Positions 9,038 through 17,344 of a stretch of 64,000 bases of DNA are shown piece by piece (the first letter of the stretch is position 1; each line of letters opens with the position of its first letter). Below the pieces are notes generated by a model. That model searched no databases, was not told the DNA's origin, and worked only from the letters and a program-made list of their open reading frames with translations. The position numbers and the translations under genes are program-made. Origin of the DNA: Bacillus mojavensis RO-H-1 = KCTC 3706 (GTDB taxonomy: Bacteria; Bacillota; Bacilli; Bacillales; Bacillaceae); contig NZ_JH600284.1 of the NCBI RefSeq assembly GCF_000245335.1, positions 1-64,000 on the forward strand. The letters are read 5' to 3'.

Positions 9038-9676
9038 ATGCCGGATAGTATCAATAACGGACATAAAGAGAGCCATGACCATAGAATTTCGAATGATGTA
9101 GAAATAATAAAAGATGAACAGTGGCAAGCAATTATAAATAATGATGCAGCGTACAATAATCAATTTTTATATGCTGTAAAGTCGACAGGGATATTCTGTA
9201 AACCATCCTGTAAATCTCGCGTTCCGAAAAAAGAGAATGTATGCATCTTTCCAAACGCAGAACAAGCTCTCCGCGCAAATTTTCGCCCTTGTAAACGTTG
9301 CAGGCCCACTAATGAAAATCTGCCTGATAGCGAGTGGATTGATTTCATTACTGAATACATTGATAAAAATTTCACAGAAAAATTAACTCTAGAATCGTTA
9401 GCAAATATTTGTCATGGGAGTCCGTATCATATGCATCGAACATTTAAAAAGATTAAAGGCATAACGCTGGTTGAGTATATACAACAAGTTAGAGTACACG
9501 CGGCCAAAAAGTATTTGATTCAAACAAATAAAGCGATTGGGGATATCGCCATATGTGTGGGTATGGCCAACGCGTCTTATTTTATTACCTTATTTAAAAA
9601 GAAAACTGGACAGACACCAGCACAATTTCGTCAAATGAGTAAAGTGGAGGAAGCATACAATGGAAACAAAGAGTAA
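9038..9676 (+). CDS. adaA: Methylphosphotriester-DNA methyltransferase / activator AdaA
   Basis: AdaA repairs methylphosphotriesters by transferring the methyl group to its own Cys, and then activates the ada regulon. The 212-residue protein has the Ada metal-binding domain with Cys54, Cys58, Cys85 and Cys88 (FCKPSC and RPCKRC). Cys85 corresponds to the B. subtilis acceptor residue. An AraC-type DNA-binding domain follows from about 110 to 205 (LTLESLANICHGSPYHMHR). Its 3' end overlaps adaB by 17 nt, so the two are translationally coupled. As in B. subtilis, and unlike E. coli Ada, the two methyltransferase functions are separate proteins. Confidence 0.94.
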   Translation: MPDSINNGHKESHDHRISNDVEIIKDEQWQAIINNDAAYNNQFLYAVKSTGIFCKPSCKSRVPKKENVCIFPNAEQALRANFRPCKRCRPTNENLPDSEWIDFITEYIDKNFTEKLTLESLANICHGSPYHMHRTFKKIKGITLVEYIQQVRVHAAKKYLIQTNKAIGDIAICVGMANASYFITLFKKKTGQTPAQFRQMSKVEEAYNGNKE

Positions 9677-10193
9677 ACCAACCCTTTATTGGTCTTTACT
9701 AATGATTAAGAATTGGAATTTGTATATTGCTTCAACGTCAAAGGGGCTTGTGTTTGTAGGTTCACAGAACAAACCATTCGAGGAATTGTTCGAATGGGCT
9801 AAGAAACGCTTTCCAGGAAGTCCTCTTGTTGAAGATGATGAAAAGCTTGATCCCTATGTCGTTGAAATTACTCAGTATCTAGAAGGAAACCGGAAAAACT
9901 TTACTGTTCCAATTGAGTACGTGGGTACGACATTTCAGCTAGCAGTCTGGAATGCACTTTGTGAGATCCCTTATGGACAAACGAGATCCTATTCCGACAT
10001 TGCAAATCATATAAATAAACCCGCAGCTGTTCGAGCTGTAGGCGCCGCTATTGGGGCTAATCCGGCATTAATTACTGTACCGTGCCATCGTGTAATAGGA
10101 AAGAATGGCTCATTAACTGGCTATCGGGGTGGATTTGAAATGAAGACACTGCTCCTCGATCTGGAAAAGCAAGCTTCATCTAGCAATGAGTAA
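9660..10193 (+). CDS. adaB: Inducible O6-methylguanine-DNA methyltransferase AdaB
   Basis: AdaB is a suicide DNA repair protein that takes the methyl group from O6-methylguanine. The 177-residue sequence has the active-site PCHRV with Cys142 and the helix-turn-helix that positions it (RSYSDIANHINKPAAVRAVG). The ATG at 9660 lies inside adaA, after GTGGAGGAAG, so adaB depends on adaA transcription and is induced with it. Length and motifs are intact. Confidence 0.94.
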   Translation: METKSKPTLYWSLLMIKNWNLYIASTSKGLVFVGSQNKPFEELFEWAKKRFPGSPLVEDDEKLDPYVVEITQYLEGNRKNFTVPIEYVGTTFQLAVWNALCEIPYGQTRSYSDIANHINKPAAVRAVGAAIGANPALITVPCHRVIGKNGSLTGYRGGFEMKTLLLDLEKQASSSNE

Positions 10194-10879
10194 TAAAATG
10201 AGTTTTAATGTAAGAACAGTTACTATGCTTTTTAAAACCAGGAGTTATGTAAATGTCTTAGTTCATTTAAACCAGCGATGCAGGAGCTACCATTATTTCA
10301 TGGGTTAATAGAATGGTAGATATAAGGAGCCTTGGTTAAATGTTCAGGATGTATCTTCAGAGGGAAGGAAGGGTTTGATACGTCATTCTCTGTATTCCAA
10401 CAGCTTGACAACTTTTAAAATTTAGCATATCTTATATGTAACTTAATAATCGGCGCAGATGTTGATTTTCGTTTGTTAAAATAATTAGGACTTTAGCATC
10501 CTTTTAATATTTATTTTTAATCTTGACTGGATGAAAAAGTATCTAATAAACAAAGAAGAGAAACATAAATCGTTTGATTTTATAATTAAAGGACGAAATA
10601 AAGGTTTTAACGATGACTTCTTTAGAGGAAGTTATAGCATAAAGTAAAATGACCCATAATAAGGTAGCTCTTCAAAAAACTTCGCAGAAGTTAGTTGAAG
10701 TGAAGCCGACAATTTTCAAGATTCAATGATCTAGTATCATCATTGAAATTTTGGATTTGTCGGCTTTTTTGTTGGGAAAAAATAGAGATAGATAAAAATT
10801 GTATTAAATAATAGAAAAAAATGATCTGATTTAAAGGTCTTTTGAACAATAACGAGATCTAAAAAAGGGAGAAGTTAGA
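10194..10879. other. Long AT-rich spacer between adaB and ndhF
   Basis: These 686 bp contain no convincing gene. The only notable reading frame is 38 codons at 10531-10647 (MKKYLINKEEKHK...), without a clear ribosome site, and it may be a relic. A large hairpin at 10703-10771 closes the adaAB unit. A ribosome site (AAAGGGAGAAG) precedes ndhF. No confident ndhF promoter was found. Confidence 0.5.
10703..10771 (+). terminator. Large terminator hairpin after adaAB
   Basis: The outer 10-bp arms AAGCCGACAA and TTGTCGGCTT enclose a second inverted repeat (TTCAATGAT and ATCATTGAA), followed by six T. The long two-tier stem suggests a strong Rho-independent terminator. Confidence 0.8.
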
Positions 10880-12397
10880 ATGTTAGTTTCGCTGAGCTTA
10901 TCATCATTATTAACATTATTTTTTATTACTCTTATTGCTTCTGGGATAAGTGGACTATTGTTTTTACATCCACGCGTACCCTTGAGTTATGTCCGCATTC
11001 ATATTGGTATCTTGGCTTTACCGCCTTTGGTTTCCTTAGTGAATCTTGCCAAAAAGAGTGTGGAAGGAAATGTTGGCCCTTGGCACTTCGATTCCTTAGC
11101 TTGGTTAATGTCTTTCTTTGTTTTGACAATTGGTTTAATCATTCAGCGTTTTTCTGTACGTTACTTAATGGGAGACCGATCTTATCGAAAATATTTTACG
11201 CTTTTTACTTTCACTACAGGTGCTGCTTCAATTGCATGGTTAAGTGGTGATCTCCGCTTGATGGTTCTATTTTGGGGAGCCACTCTTGTCGGTTTAACCC
11301 TGCTTATAAGGCTGAACAGTGCCTGGCGAATGGCCAGTGAAGCAGCCAAGGTTTCTGGTCGCTTATTTTTGGTAAGTTGGTTTTCTTTGTGTTTCGCGAT
11401 GGTTTGGCTTTTTCAAGTTACAGGTCAATGGCAGTTATCGTTGGTTTTAACAAATGAAAGCTTATCTCAATTTGGGGCATGGGAGAGAACAGGGATTAAT
11501 CTATTGATTGTATTAGCAGTGATGATTCCTGCGGCTCAATGGCCATTCCAAAGATGGTTAATTGAGTCTATTGTTGCTCCAACTCCTGTTTCTGCGATTA
11601 TGCATGCAGGTTTAGTAAATGCAGGCGGGATCATACTGGCTCGATTTTCTCCTTTATTTAATGGAGGTATAGCTTCGATTATTTTACTTATGCTTGCTAG
11701 CATCTCAGTATTGATTGGAACGGGTATTAGTTTAGTCCAGGTTGACTATAAACGCCAGTTAGTAGGCTCCACGATTGCACAAATGGGGTTTATGCTCATT
11801 CAGTGTGCATTAGGAGCCTATATCGCAGCCATTATTCATCTTATTTTACATGGTTTATTCAAAGCTACGTTGTTTTTACAGGCTGGTTCGGCGGTACGGC
11901 GTCATGAAGTATCAGCTCGCGCTAATAAAGGAACATCCTATTTATGGATCATGGCTGGTCGGATTTTATCCTTAGGTATAGGCGTTGCTTTTTGGCTCGC
12001 TGCTCCTGGAGAGGGGTATCAATTCATTAGTGCGCTGATCTTAGGGTGGTCATTGTCCGTTTCTTGGACTCAGCTTGTAGCTTTTGGAGAGGGAAGAATG
12101 GGTCGAATTGCCGGCTTAACATGTTTAGGCGGAGCAGCCTTTGTTTATTTTATCATTCATAACCTCTTCTATAAGTGGCTGCATACAAGCGTTTTTCAAA
12201 GTGTTCAACCTCCAATGTCAGCTGTCATCATTGTCGTATGTCTCTTACTATTTGGCAGTGCTTTAGGTACATGGGTTGCTCGTCATCGTTCTTCAGTTCT
12301 CTCCACGGTAATCTATCTTTGGTTAATTCGATTAGGTGAAGCAAAACCAAAGTCAGTAGAGAGTCACCCAGACTACCTTAAACAATATATTTCATAA
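10880..12397 (+). CDS. ndhF: DabB/MpsA-type NADH dehydrogenase-like membrane subunit
   Basis: This 505-residue, many-helix membrane protein belongs to the proton-conducting NuoL/MrpA-type antiporter family. The family core is visible in PAAQWPFQRWLIESIVAPTP, then VSAIMHAGLVNAGG and IAQMGFMLIQCALGAY. It is named ndhF in B. subtilis but is not part of complex I. With ybcC it matches the two-gene DabB-DabA (MpsA-MpsB) system for energized uptake of dissolved inorganic carbon, the cation-conducting half being DabB. ybcC starts 15 bp downstream, so they form one operon. No stop or frameshift is present. Confidence 0.92.
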   Translation: MLVSLSLSSLLTLFFITLIASGISGLLFLHPRVPLSYVRIHIGILALPPLVSLVNLAKKSVEGNVGPWHFDSLAWLMSFFVLTIGLIIQRFSVRYLMGDRSYRKYFTLFTFTTGAASIAWLSGDLRLMVLFWGATLVGLTLLIRLNSAWRMASEAAKVSGRLFLVSWFSLCFAMVWLFQVTGQWQLSLVLTNESLSQFGAWERTGINLLIVLAVMIPAAQWPFQRWLIESIVAPTPVSAIMHAGLVNAGGIILARFSPLFNGGIASIILLMLASISVLIGTGISLVQVDYKRQLVGSTIAQMGFMLIQCALGAYIAAIIHLILHGLFKATLFLQAGSAVRRHEVSARANKGTSYLWIMAGRILSLGIGVAFWLAAPGEGYQFISALILGWSLSVSWTQLVAFGEGRMGRIAGLTCLGGAAFVYFIIHNLFYKWLHTSVFQSVQPPMSAVIIVVCLLLFGSALGTWVARHRSSVLSTVIYLWLIRLGEAKPKSVESHPDYLKQYIS

Positions 12398-12411
12398 GGA
12401 GCTAATCTGAG

Positions 12412-15027
12412 ATGGGCATTACATCCGTATTAACGAAAGAAAATGCAAAAAAAATAGATACAGATATTGATGTTCAAGAAAGAGATCTTACCGATTTAAT
12501 CACATCTGCCAGCAGAGTGATTGCGCCACTTTGGCCTATTTCTACATTTGCTGCACGTAATCCGTGGATGGGACTTGAAAACCAACCTTTTGATCAGGTT
12601 GCAAGCTGGCTGAAAAATACTCGTGATGTTGATATATACCCTAGTGTGTCTATGATCCGTTCAGCAAAGAATAAAGGCGAGATTGATGAAGACTTTGTGG
12701 AAATGGGGCTACAGCGTTGGCTGGATTCACATTCTTTTAACATCCCACGGGACGTGGCAGAGCGATTTTGTCATGCTGGATTAAAATTAGAACCACTGCC
12801 TTCCAACCTTTTATCATCACATAAGCTGGAGCAATTGGTGAATGAATGCAGTGGACTGGATCATATCGAGAATGTTTTTATGCAACCAATCAGTTCGTAT
12901 ATCGAGAATCAGGATGGTGAAAGGTTAGTCAATATACTGGATCATCATGTTATTAAGTGGTCTAAATTATATCTTGATAACTCTCAAGCAGGTTGGACAA
13001 TGCCAAACCGTGAGGAAGGTTTCTATCGTGCCTGGCAGCATCTCATTCAGTATGATCCAGCACTTAGTAAAAAGCAGCGTGAAAGGTTAAAAGGCTGGCC
13101 GCAAGAGGCACATTTGGCTTTACAAAAAGCGTTATTCGCGCTAGAAATCCCCGAATCAGAAATCCAGCGTTATCTTGAAGGTCATTTACTTTCCTTACCT
13201 GGATGGGCAGGGATGATGCTATGGCGCTCCCAACAATCGAGCCAAGAACATGCACTCCTAACAGAATATTTAGCAGTTCGAATATCTATGGAGTGGGCCC
13301 TTATAAAGCCATATTTACCTTTCACTAATAAACGATCTGAGAAAAACGTTTCGATTCCTCCCCTTTTAGCAGCTTGGATTCACTGGGGGGGACTTACATT
13401 AGAGGAATGGTCACAGATGTCGGCTGATGAACAAAACGAATATTTATCATTTGCCTACAGCTTTGATGAGAAACTTCGCAGGAAACTTTGGTTAGAAGCT
13501 TGGGAACAAACATACACTGATCGATTAAGTCAGAAGATCATCTCGAAGCAACGTGAAACCAATGGTAAAAAATCTGCATTAGCTCAATTAGCATTCTGTA
13601 TCGATGTCCGATCAGAACCTTTTCGTCGTCAACTGGAAAAAGAAGGGCCGTTTGAAACGATTGGTATGGCTGGTTTCTTCGGGGTGCCAATTGCAACTTG
13701 TGAACTTGGCAGTAAACACAGTCATGCCTCCTTGCCGATCATACAAAAACCACAACATAAAGTTAAAGAGTTTGTAGATGAAGATGTACTCGAAAAATAC
13801 AACCAACGAACGCAAGCGTTTCATTCTTTAAGCCATACATTTAAAACGATGAAGCAGAATGTGCTTTCGAACTTACTACTGCCTGAGCTAAGTGGACCTT
13901 GGCTTACTCTGCAAATGGCAGCCCGTAGCTTTGTGCCAAGAAAGGCGGGGCGTTTCATTCGTCATCTCCGTGAGGCTTGGTTGCGCAAACCTGATACAAA
14001 ACTCTCGCTTCATCATGATACTACAGAGGCAGAAATACCTTTGGGTTTTACTGATGAAGAAAAAGTAAACTATGCTCGCCAAGCATTAAAAATGATGGGG
14101 TTAACAGAGAATATCGCCCCATTGGTCGTGATTTGCGGACATGGCAGCCAAAGCACCAATAATCCTTATGCCGCTGCTCTTGATTGTGGTGCCTGCGGTG
14201 GAGCGGCCGGTGGATTCAATGCAAGAGTTTTAGCTGCTTTATGTAATCTTTCAGAGGTAAGAGAAGCTCTATTAACTGAAGGAATGAAAATCCCTGAGGA
14301 TACGGTTTTTGCTGCTGCTGAACATAATACAACGGTGGATGAACTACACTGGCTTTATGTACCAGAGCTTTCCGAAGCTGCACAGGAAGCATTTGACCAT
14401 ATCGAAGCTATTATGCCGAAAGTGAGACATAACGTAAATGCAGAACGTCTGGCCCAATTACCGAATGTCCAATCAAAACTTAAAAACCCGAAGGCTGAGG
14501 CACACCGATTTGCGGAAGATTGGAGTGAGATACGTCCGGAATGGGGACTGGCTCGTAATGCCGCTTTTATTATCGGCCGACGTGAACTCACTCAGGATTG
14601 TGATTTGGAAGGAAGAGCCTTTCTTCATAATTATGATTGGAAGCAGGATGAAAATGGTGAACTCCTAGCAAATATTATCGCAGGACCTGGAACTGTGGCC
14701 CAATGGATTAATTTGCAATATTACGCATCAACAGTAGCACCTCATTATTATGGCAGCGGAAATAAAGCAACTCAAACCGTTACTGCAGGTCTCGGAGTTA
14801 TGCAGGGGAATGCAAGTGACTTGTTAGCCGGACTGCCTTGGCAATCCGTTATGCAATCAGATCATGAGGCTTATCATTCTCCTCTTCGTTTGTTGATTGT
14901 CATTCAAGCACCTAGACAGCATGTAGAACGGTTATTAGATAATGACCCAGTATTTCAGCAGAAAGTTCAAAATGGATGGGTTCGACTGGCTAGTATTGAT
15001 CCAGAAGGATGTTGGGAAAGCTGGTAA
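12412..15027 (+). CDS. ybcC: DabA/MpsB inorganic-carbon transporter subunit (DUF2309)
   Basis: This 871-residue protein is the DUF2309 partner of the upstream membrane subunit. DabA is a cytoplasmic zinc protein with a carbonic-anhydrase-like fold proposed to hydrate CO2 unidirectionally. Family landmarks are LAFCIDVRSEPFRR (near residue 395), ICGHGSQSTNNPYAAALDCG (near 575) and GACGGAAGGFNAR. The Cys and Asp of CIDVR and the His and Cys of the second block are the expected metal ligands. The ATG at 12412 follows AAGGAGCTAATCTGAG. In Staphylococcus aureus the MpsAB pair supports growth at atmospheric CO2, and the same role is inferred here. Confidence 0.93.
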   Translation: MGITSVLTKENAKKIDTDIDVQERDLTDLITSASRVIAPLWPISTFAARNPWMGLENQPFDQVASWLKNTRDVDIYPSVSMIRSAKNKGEIDEDFVEMGLQRWLDSHSFNIPRDVAERFCHAGLKLEPLPSNLLSSHKLEQLVNECSGLDHIENVFMQPISSYIENQDGERLVNILDHHVIKWSKLYLDNSQAGWTMPNREEGFYRAWQHLIQYDPALSKKQRERLKGWPQEAHLALQKALFALEIPESEIQRYLEGHLLSLPGWAGMMLWRSQQSSQEHALLTEYLAVRISMEWALIKPYLPFTNKRSEKNVSIPPLLAAWIHWGGLTLEEWSQMSADEQNEYLSFAYSFDEKLRRKLWLEAWEQTYTDRLSQKIISKQRETNGKKSALAQLAFCIDVRSEPFRRQLEKEGPFETIGMAGFFGVPIATCELGSKHSHASLPIIQKPQHKVKEFVDEDVLEKYNQRTQAFHSLSHTFKTMKQNVLSNLLLPELSGPWLTLQMAARSFVPRKAGRFIRHLREAWLRKPDTKLSLHHDTTEAEIPLGFTDEEKVNYARQALKMMGLTENIAPLVVICGHGSQSTNNPYAAALDCGACGGAAGGFNARVLAALCNLSEVREALLTEGMKIPEDTVFAAAEHNTTVDELHWLYVPELSEAAQEAFDHIEAIMPKVRHNVNAERLAQLPNVQSKLKNPKAEAHRFAEDWSEIRPEWGLARNAAFIIGRRELTQDCDLEGRAFLHNYDWKQDENGELLANIIAGPGTVAQWINLQYYASTVAPHYYGSGNKATQTVTAGLGVMQGNASDLLAGLPWQSVMQSDHEAYHSPLRLLIVIQAPRQHVERLLDNDPVFQQKVQNGWVRLASIDPEGCWESW

Positions 15028-15103
15028 TTATAATTCTAAACAGTTATCAAATGGATTTGTTACTCAATATAAAAATGATAAACATGTAGAAGAGGTGTGC
15101 TAT

Positions 15104-15631
15104 ATGAATGTAAATCAAAATAAAAAAGTATTATTTTTGACGGACATGGAAAACGGTTTGGAGCCTATTTTACAAGAAGTGACTAACACTCCAGCAGAAA
15201 ATATGCTGACTATACAAAGCTATGGTGCCGCTATCTCACATCCTTATGGAGAAATCATGAGGTCTGTTATTTTTGCAATTTACCAGGAAGATGTGGAGGA
15301 GGTTTTTGTAGTAGGAACCAAAGATAAGCGGACTTCAACAGGTTATGGACTCACTCAACTTGAAACAATGAAAGATAAAATACAAACATTGGATTATCTC
15401 TTTCAACATTGCAAGCCTGAATTTTTAGGCGGTACGGTCGATGAGTGGCTAAATGAAAATAACAGCGGCACGATTGAAAAAAGTGTTGATATCATACGCC
15501 AACATCCACTTGTGCCGTCATATGTTAAAGTTAGAGGTTTAATTGTTGATCATAAGGATGGGGAATCCTCAATTGTGGAGGTTCCTTCTAGTAAAACAGG
15601 TCAAGCCTTACCTGATCATTGCTTGTCATGA
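15104..15631 (+). CDS. ybcF: Beta-carbonic-anhydrase-like protein lacking zinc ligands (YbcF)
   Basis: These 175 residues have the layout of a beta-class carbonic anhydrase: a short strand-loop (FLTDMEN), the block GAAISHPYGEIMRSVIFAIYQ, a strand EEVFVVGTKDK, and a VRGLIVD strand near the C-terminus. In active enzymes the two loops read CxDxR and VGHxxC. Here Cys and Arg of the first are Thr and Glu, and His and Cys of the second are Thr and Lys. All three protein zinc ligands are therefore missing. The start at 15104 follows AGAGGTG and is preferred over an upstream frame overlapping ybcC. It sits in the ndhF-ybcC operon, suggesting a regulatory or binding role. Confidence 0.8.
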   Translation: MNVNQNKKVLFLTDMENGLEPILQEVTNTPAENMLTIQSYGAAISHPYGEIMRSVIFAIYQEDVEEVFVVGTKDKRTSTGYGLTQLETMKDKIQTLDYLFQHCKPEFLGGTVDEWLNENNSGTIEKSVDIIRQHPLVPSYVKVRGLIVDHKDGESSIVEVPSSKTGQALPDHCLS

Positions 15632-15693
15632 TGGAGTGAGGTGGTCAGCTTCTACACCCAAATATGGGAGAAAGCAGTTCTAAGGAGAATGTA

Positions 15694-15984
15694 ATGGGCG
15701 CCAATATAACTGATTTTGTCACGAAAACAATAGAGGAAATGAGATCGTTTGATCGTGAAAATATGGAATGTTTGAAAAAAGTAATAAGAAAAGCAATTCA
15801 TTTTTATCATTTAAAATCTTATGAAGAAGTTGAGGAAACCCATTTAGGGAGCATTCGTATTTTGCATGTACACTCTATGATGGAAGAAAATATGTTATCC
15901 AAAATGATAGTGGTCTTAAGAAACGGTAACACTGATTTGGATATTGAAGGTGTATATGAAGGACATGTTGTAAGAGAATATTAA
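15694..15984 (+). CDS. ybcH: Small protein of the inorganic-carbon cluster (YbcH)
   Basis: This 96-residue soluble protein has no recognisable domain. It is rich in Lys/Glu with a predicted alpha-beta pattern (MRSFDRENMECLKKVIRKAI helix, then SIRILHVHS and KMIVVLR strands). The ATG at 15694 has a good ribosome site (AAGGAG), whereas an in-frame ATG at 15664 has none. Position and length match ybcH. It is the fourth gene in the run and is inferred to act with ybcC/ndhF, but function is unknown. Confidence 0.7.
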   Translation: MGANITDFVTKTIEEMRSFDRENMECLKKVIRKAIHFYHLKSYEEVEETHLGSIRILHVHSMMEENMLSKMIVVLRNGNTDLDIEGVYEGHVVREY

Positions 15985-16043
15985 TGAGACGAACTAACAA
16001 ATAGAATATGCTGCTAATTATTTTGCCAGGAGATGTTTTATAT

Positions 16044-16406
16044 ATGAAGAAATCGAAGGGTTCTTATGAATCAGAGATCAGTAAGTCAATTACGCAATGG
16101 GAAAAGGATTATCTTGGGCGCGGGTCTGTGTCTGTTAAGACTGATATATTGAGGGATATGATCATTGTTAATTTAAAGGGAATTTTAACACCAGCTGAAT
16201 ATACAGTTTGTGGAACAAAAGAGGGCATGTTATCTATCAAACAAACTCGTTCGGAGTTAGTTGAATCAGGGATAGAAGGTCTTAAGAATATCATCCTAAC
16301 GATAACTGGAGAAGAAGTGAAAAGTTTTCATACTGATTTAAGCTCTCGGACAGGTGAGCGAGTAATGGTATTTAAATTAAGTAATGATCTGGAGAAAAAA
16401 TTATAA
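16044..16406 (+). CDS. ybcI: DUF2294 / MpsC-like protein (YbcI)
   Basis: This 120-residue protein matches the DUF2294 (MpsC) family. It starts with an amphipathic helix (SYESEISKSITQWEKDYLGRG), followed by the core SVSVKTDILRDMIIVNLKGILTPAE and the signature FHTDLSSRTGERVMVFKL. MpsC-type genes accompany MpsAB inorganic-carbon systems in Firmicutes. The start at 16044 uses CCAGGAGATG. An upstream in-frame ATG at 16008 would add 12 residues but lacks a ribosome site. It ends the operon, and a terminator lies 77 bp downstream. Confidence 0.82.
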   Translation: MKKSKGSYESEISKSITQWEKDYLGRGSVSVKTDILRDMIIVNLKGILTPAEYTVCGTKEGMLSIKQTRSELVESGIEGLKNIILTITGEEVKSFHTDLSSRTGERVMVFKLSNDLEKKL

Positions 16407-16454
16407 TCTAGAGAGTTAAAATGTTTTATTAAACACTGTCTTGTTATTCCTGAA

Positions 16455-16517
16455 GATTCAATGGTTCATTTCGGAAAGATCTAACATCCGCTTTTGTTAC
16501 GAGCGGATGTTTTTTTA
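16455..16517 (+). repeat. Terminator-bearing direct repeat, copy 1
   Basis: A segment of about 38 bp (16455-16492) recurs at 18542-18579 with a few mismatches. It ends in a hairpin with arms AACATCCGCT and AGCGGATGTT and a T run. Each copy is followed by a decayed piece of glmS. It serves as the ybcI terminator. Confidence 0.8.
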
Positions 16518-16569
16518 CAGTCTACACTTGAACAGTATTACATTCATTTTAACTGAAAGTCATGAAAAA

Positions 16570-16648
16570 CATTCTTACATATCCAAACACAAGCATTCGC
16601 GGAAACGTCAAGGAAGTTGCTGTTCGTGAGCAAACACACGCATCATAA
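16570..16648 (+). pseudogene. glmS-derived fragment A
   Basis: 16591-16648 aligns with glmS 7297-7355 (AAGCATTCGCGGAAACGTCA with few changes, then GAAGTTGC and CACGCATCAT). A short stretch at about 16570-16585 also resembles glmS near 7181-7195. The frame is destroyed by deletions. This is a scar of a glmS 3'-region copy, not a gene. Confidence 0.75.
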
Positions 16649-16877
16649 TGGCTTTGAAGCGAAAATTTATGGTGTTATGGATACATTAAGATATGGTCCT
16701 TGTTGGAGAAATAAAAAAGCAGAAGTAGAGCAAAGTATATAAAAAGCAACGCTTTCTAATGGTCAATCTAGCAGTAGATAGCGAAAGTTAAGTTCTGTAA
16801 TACCTCCAACAAAACTGAAATAAGTCTTCAGATTTTTAATTCTAAAAAAAGTCAGTCATCAAAAATTAAAAAACGAA
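16649..16877. other. AT-rich spacer before ybzH
   Basis: No supported gene. A short open stretch (NGFEAKIYGVMDTLRYGPCW) continues from the glmS fragment and may be another relic reading frame. The ybzH promoter begins at 16878. Confidence 0.4.
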
Positions 16878-16905
16878 TTGACATATCGGAATATAACGAT
16901 ATAAT
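16878..16905 (+). promoter_or_regulatory. ybzH promoter with overlapping ArsR-type operator
   Basis: TTGACA (16878-16883) and TATAAT (16900-16905) are 16 bp apart. The palindrome ACATATCG-N8-CGATATAA at 16881-16904 covers the space between them, so a bound repressor would block polymerase. Related palindromes lie before ybcL. Confidence 0.75.
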
Positions 16906-16912
16906 AATCAAT

Positions 16913-17215
16913 ATGGAACCAATTGAAGTATTCAAAGCCTTATCAAATGAATCAAGGCTGCAAATTTTGCAATGGCTGAAGGAACCTGATCGTCATTTTG
17001 CACCCCATGAAGGGATTGATATGAATACAATCGGGGTATGTGTCAGTCAAATAACAGACAAATTGAAAATGACGCAATCAACGGCTTCCCAATATCTCAC
17101 CATCCTTTTAAGAGCCGGCCTGATTAAGGCTGAACGAATCGGAAAGTACACGTATTACAAAAGAGATGAAGAAGCCATTGGGAAACTTGCTGACTTTCTT
17201 AAAACAGAGATATAA
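16913..17215 (+). CDS. ybzH: ArsR-family transcriptional repressor YbzH
   Basis: This 100-residue winged-helix regulator has the ArsR core (VFKALSNESRLQILQWL) and a recognition helix near residues 55-75 (LKMTQSTASQYLTILLRAGL). It lacks the classic ELCVCDL metal motif; Cys43 lies in the stretch IGVCVSQI. It probably represses itself and the adjacent MFS gene ybcL through matching palindromes at 16881-16904, 17251-17274 and 17290-17313. A perfect terminator hairpin separates the two genes. The inducing ligand is unknown. Confidence 0.9.
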   Translation: MEPIEVFKALSNESRLQILQWLKEPDRHFAPHEGIDMNTIGVCVSQITDKLKMTQSTASQYLTILLRAGLIKAERIGKYTYYKRDEEAIGKLADFLKTEI

Positions 17216-17244
17216 AAATAAACATCAATAGATGTTTATTTTTA
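17213..17244 (+). terminator. ybzH terminator
   Basis: The arms AAAATAAACATC and GATGTTTATTTT form a perfect 12-bp stem directly after the ybzH stop. Confidence 0.85.
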
Positions 17245-17250
17245 CGCCAT

Positions 17251-17274
17251 ACATATCGACATATTACGATGTGT
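17251..17274 (+). promoter_or_regulatory. Putative YbzH operator 1 of ybcL
   Basis: The palindrome ACATATCG-N8-CGATGTGT has the same half-site and spacing as the site in the ybzH promoter. Confidence 0.65.
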
Positions 17275-17289
17275 TTATTTTTTGATCCA

Positions 17290-17313
17290 ACATATCGTTA
17301 ATTCGTGATATGT
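17290..17313 (+). promoter_or_regulatory. Putative YbzH operator 2 of ybcL
   Basis: The palindrome ACATATCG-N8-TGATATGT is 32 bp before the ybcL start. Its left half is identical to the other two sites. Confidence 0.65.
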
Positions 17314-17344
17314 AGTTATATTAATGATTAAGGAGTGAACGTTT

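Noticed and set aside
14942..15103. N-terminal extension of ybcF into ybcC
   Set aside because: The extension overlaps the end of ybcC in another frame and lacks a ribosome site; ATG 15104 has one.
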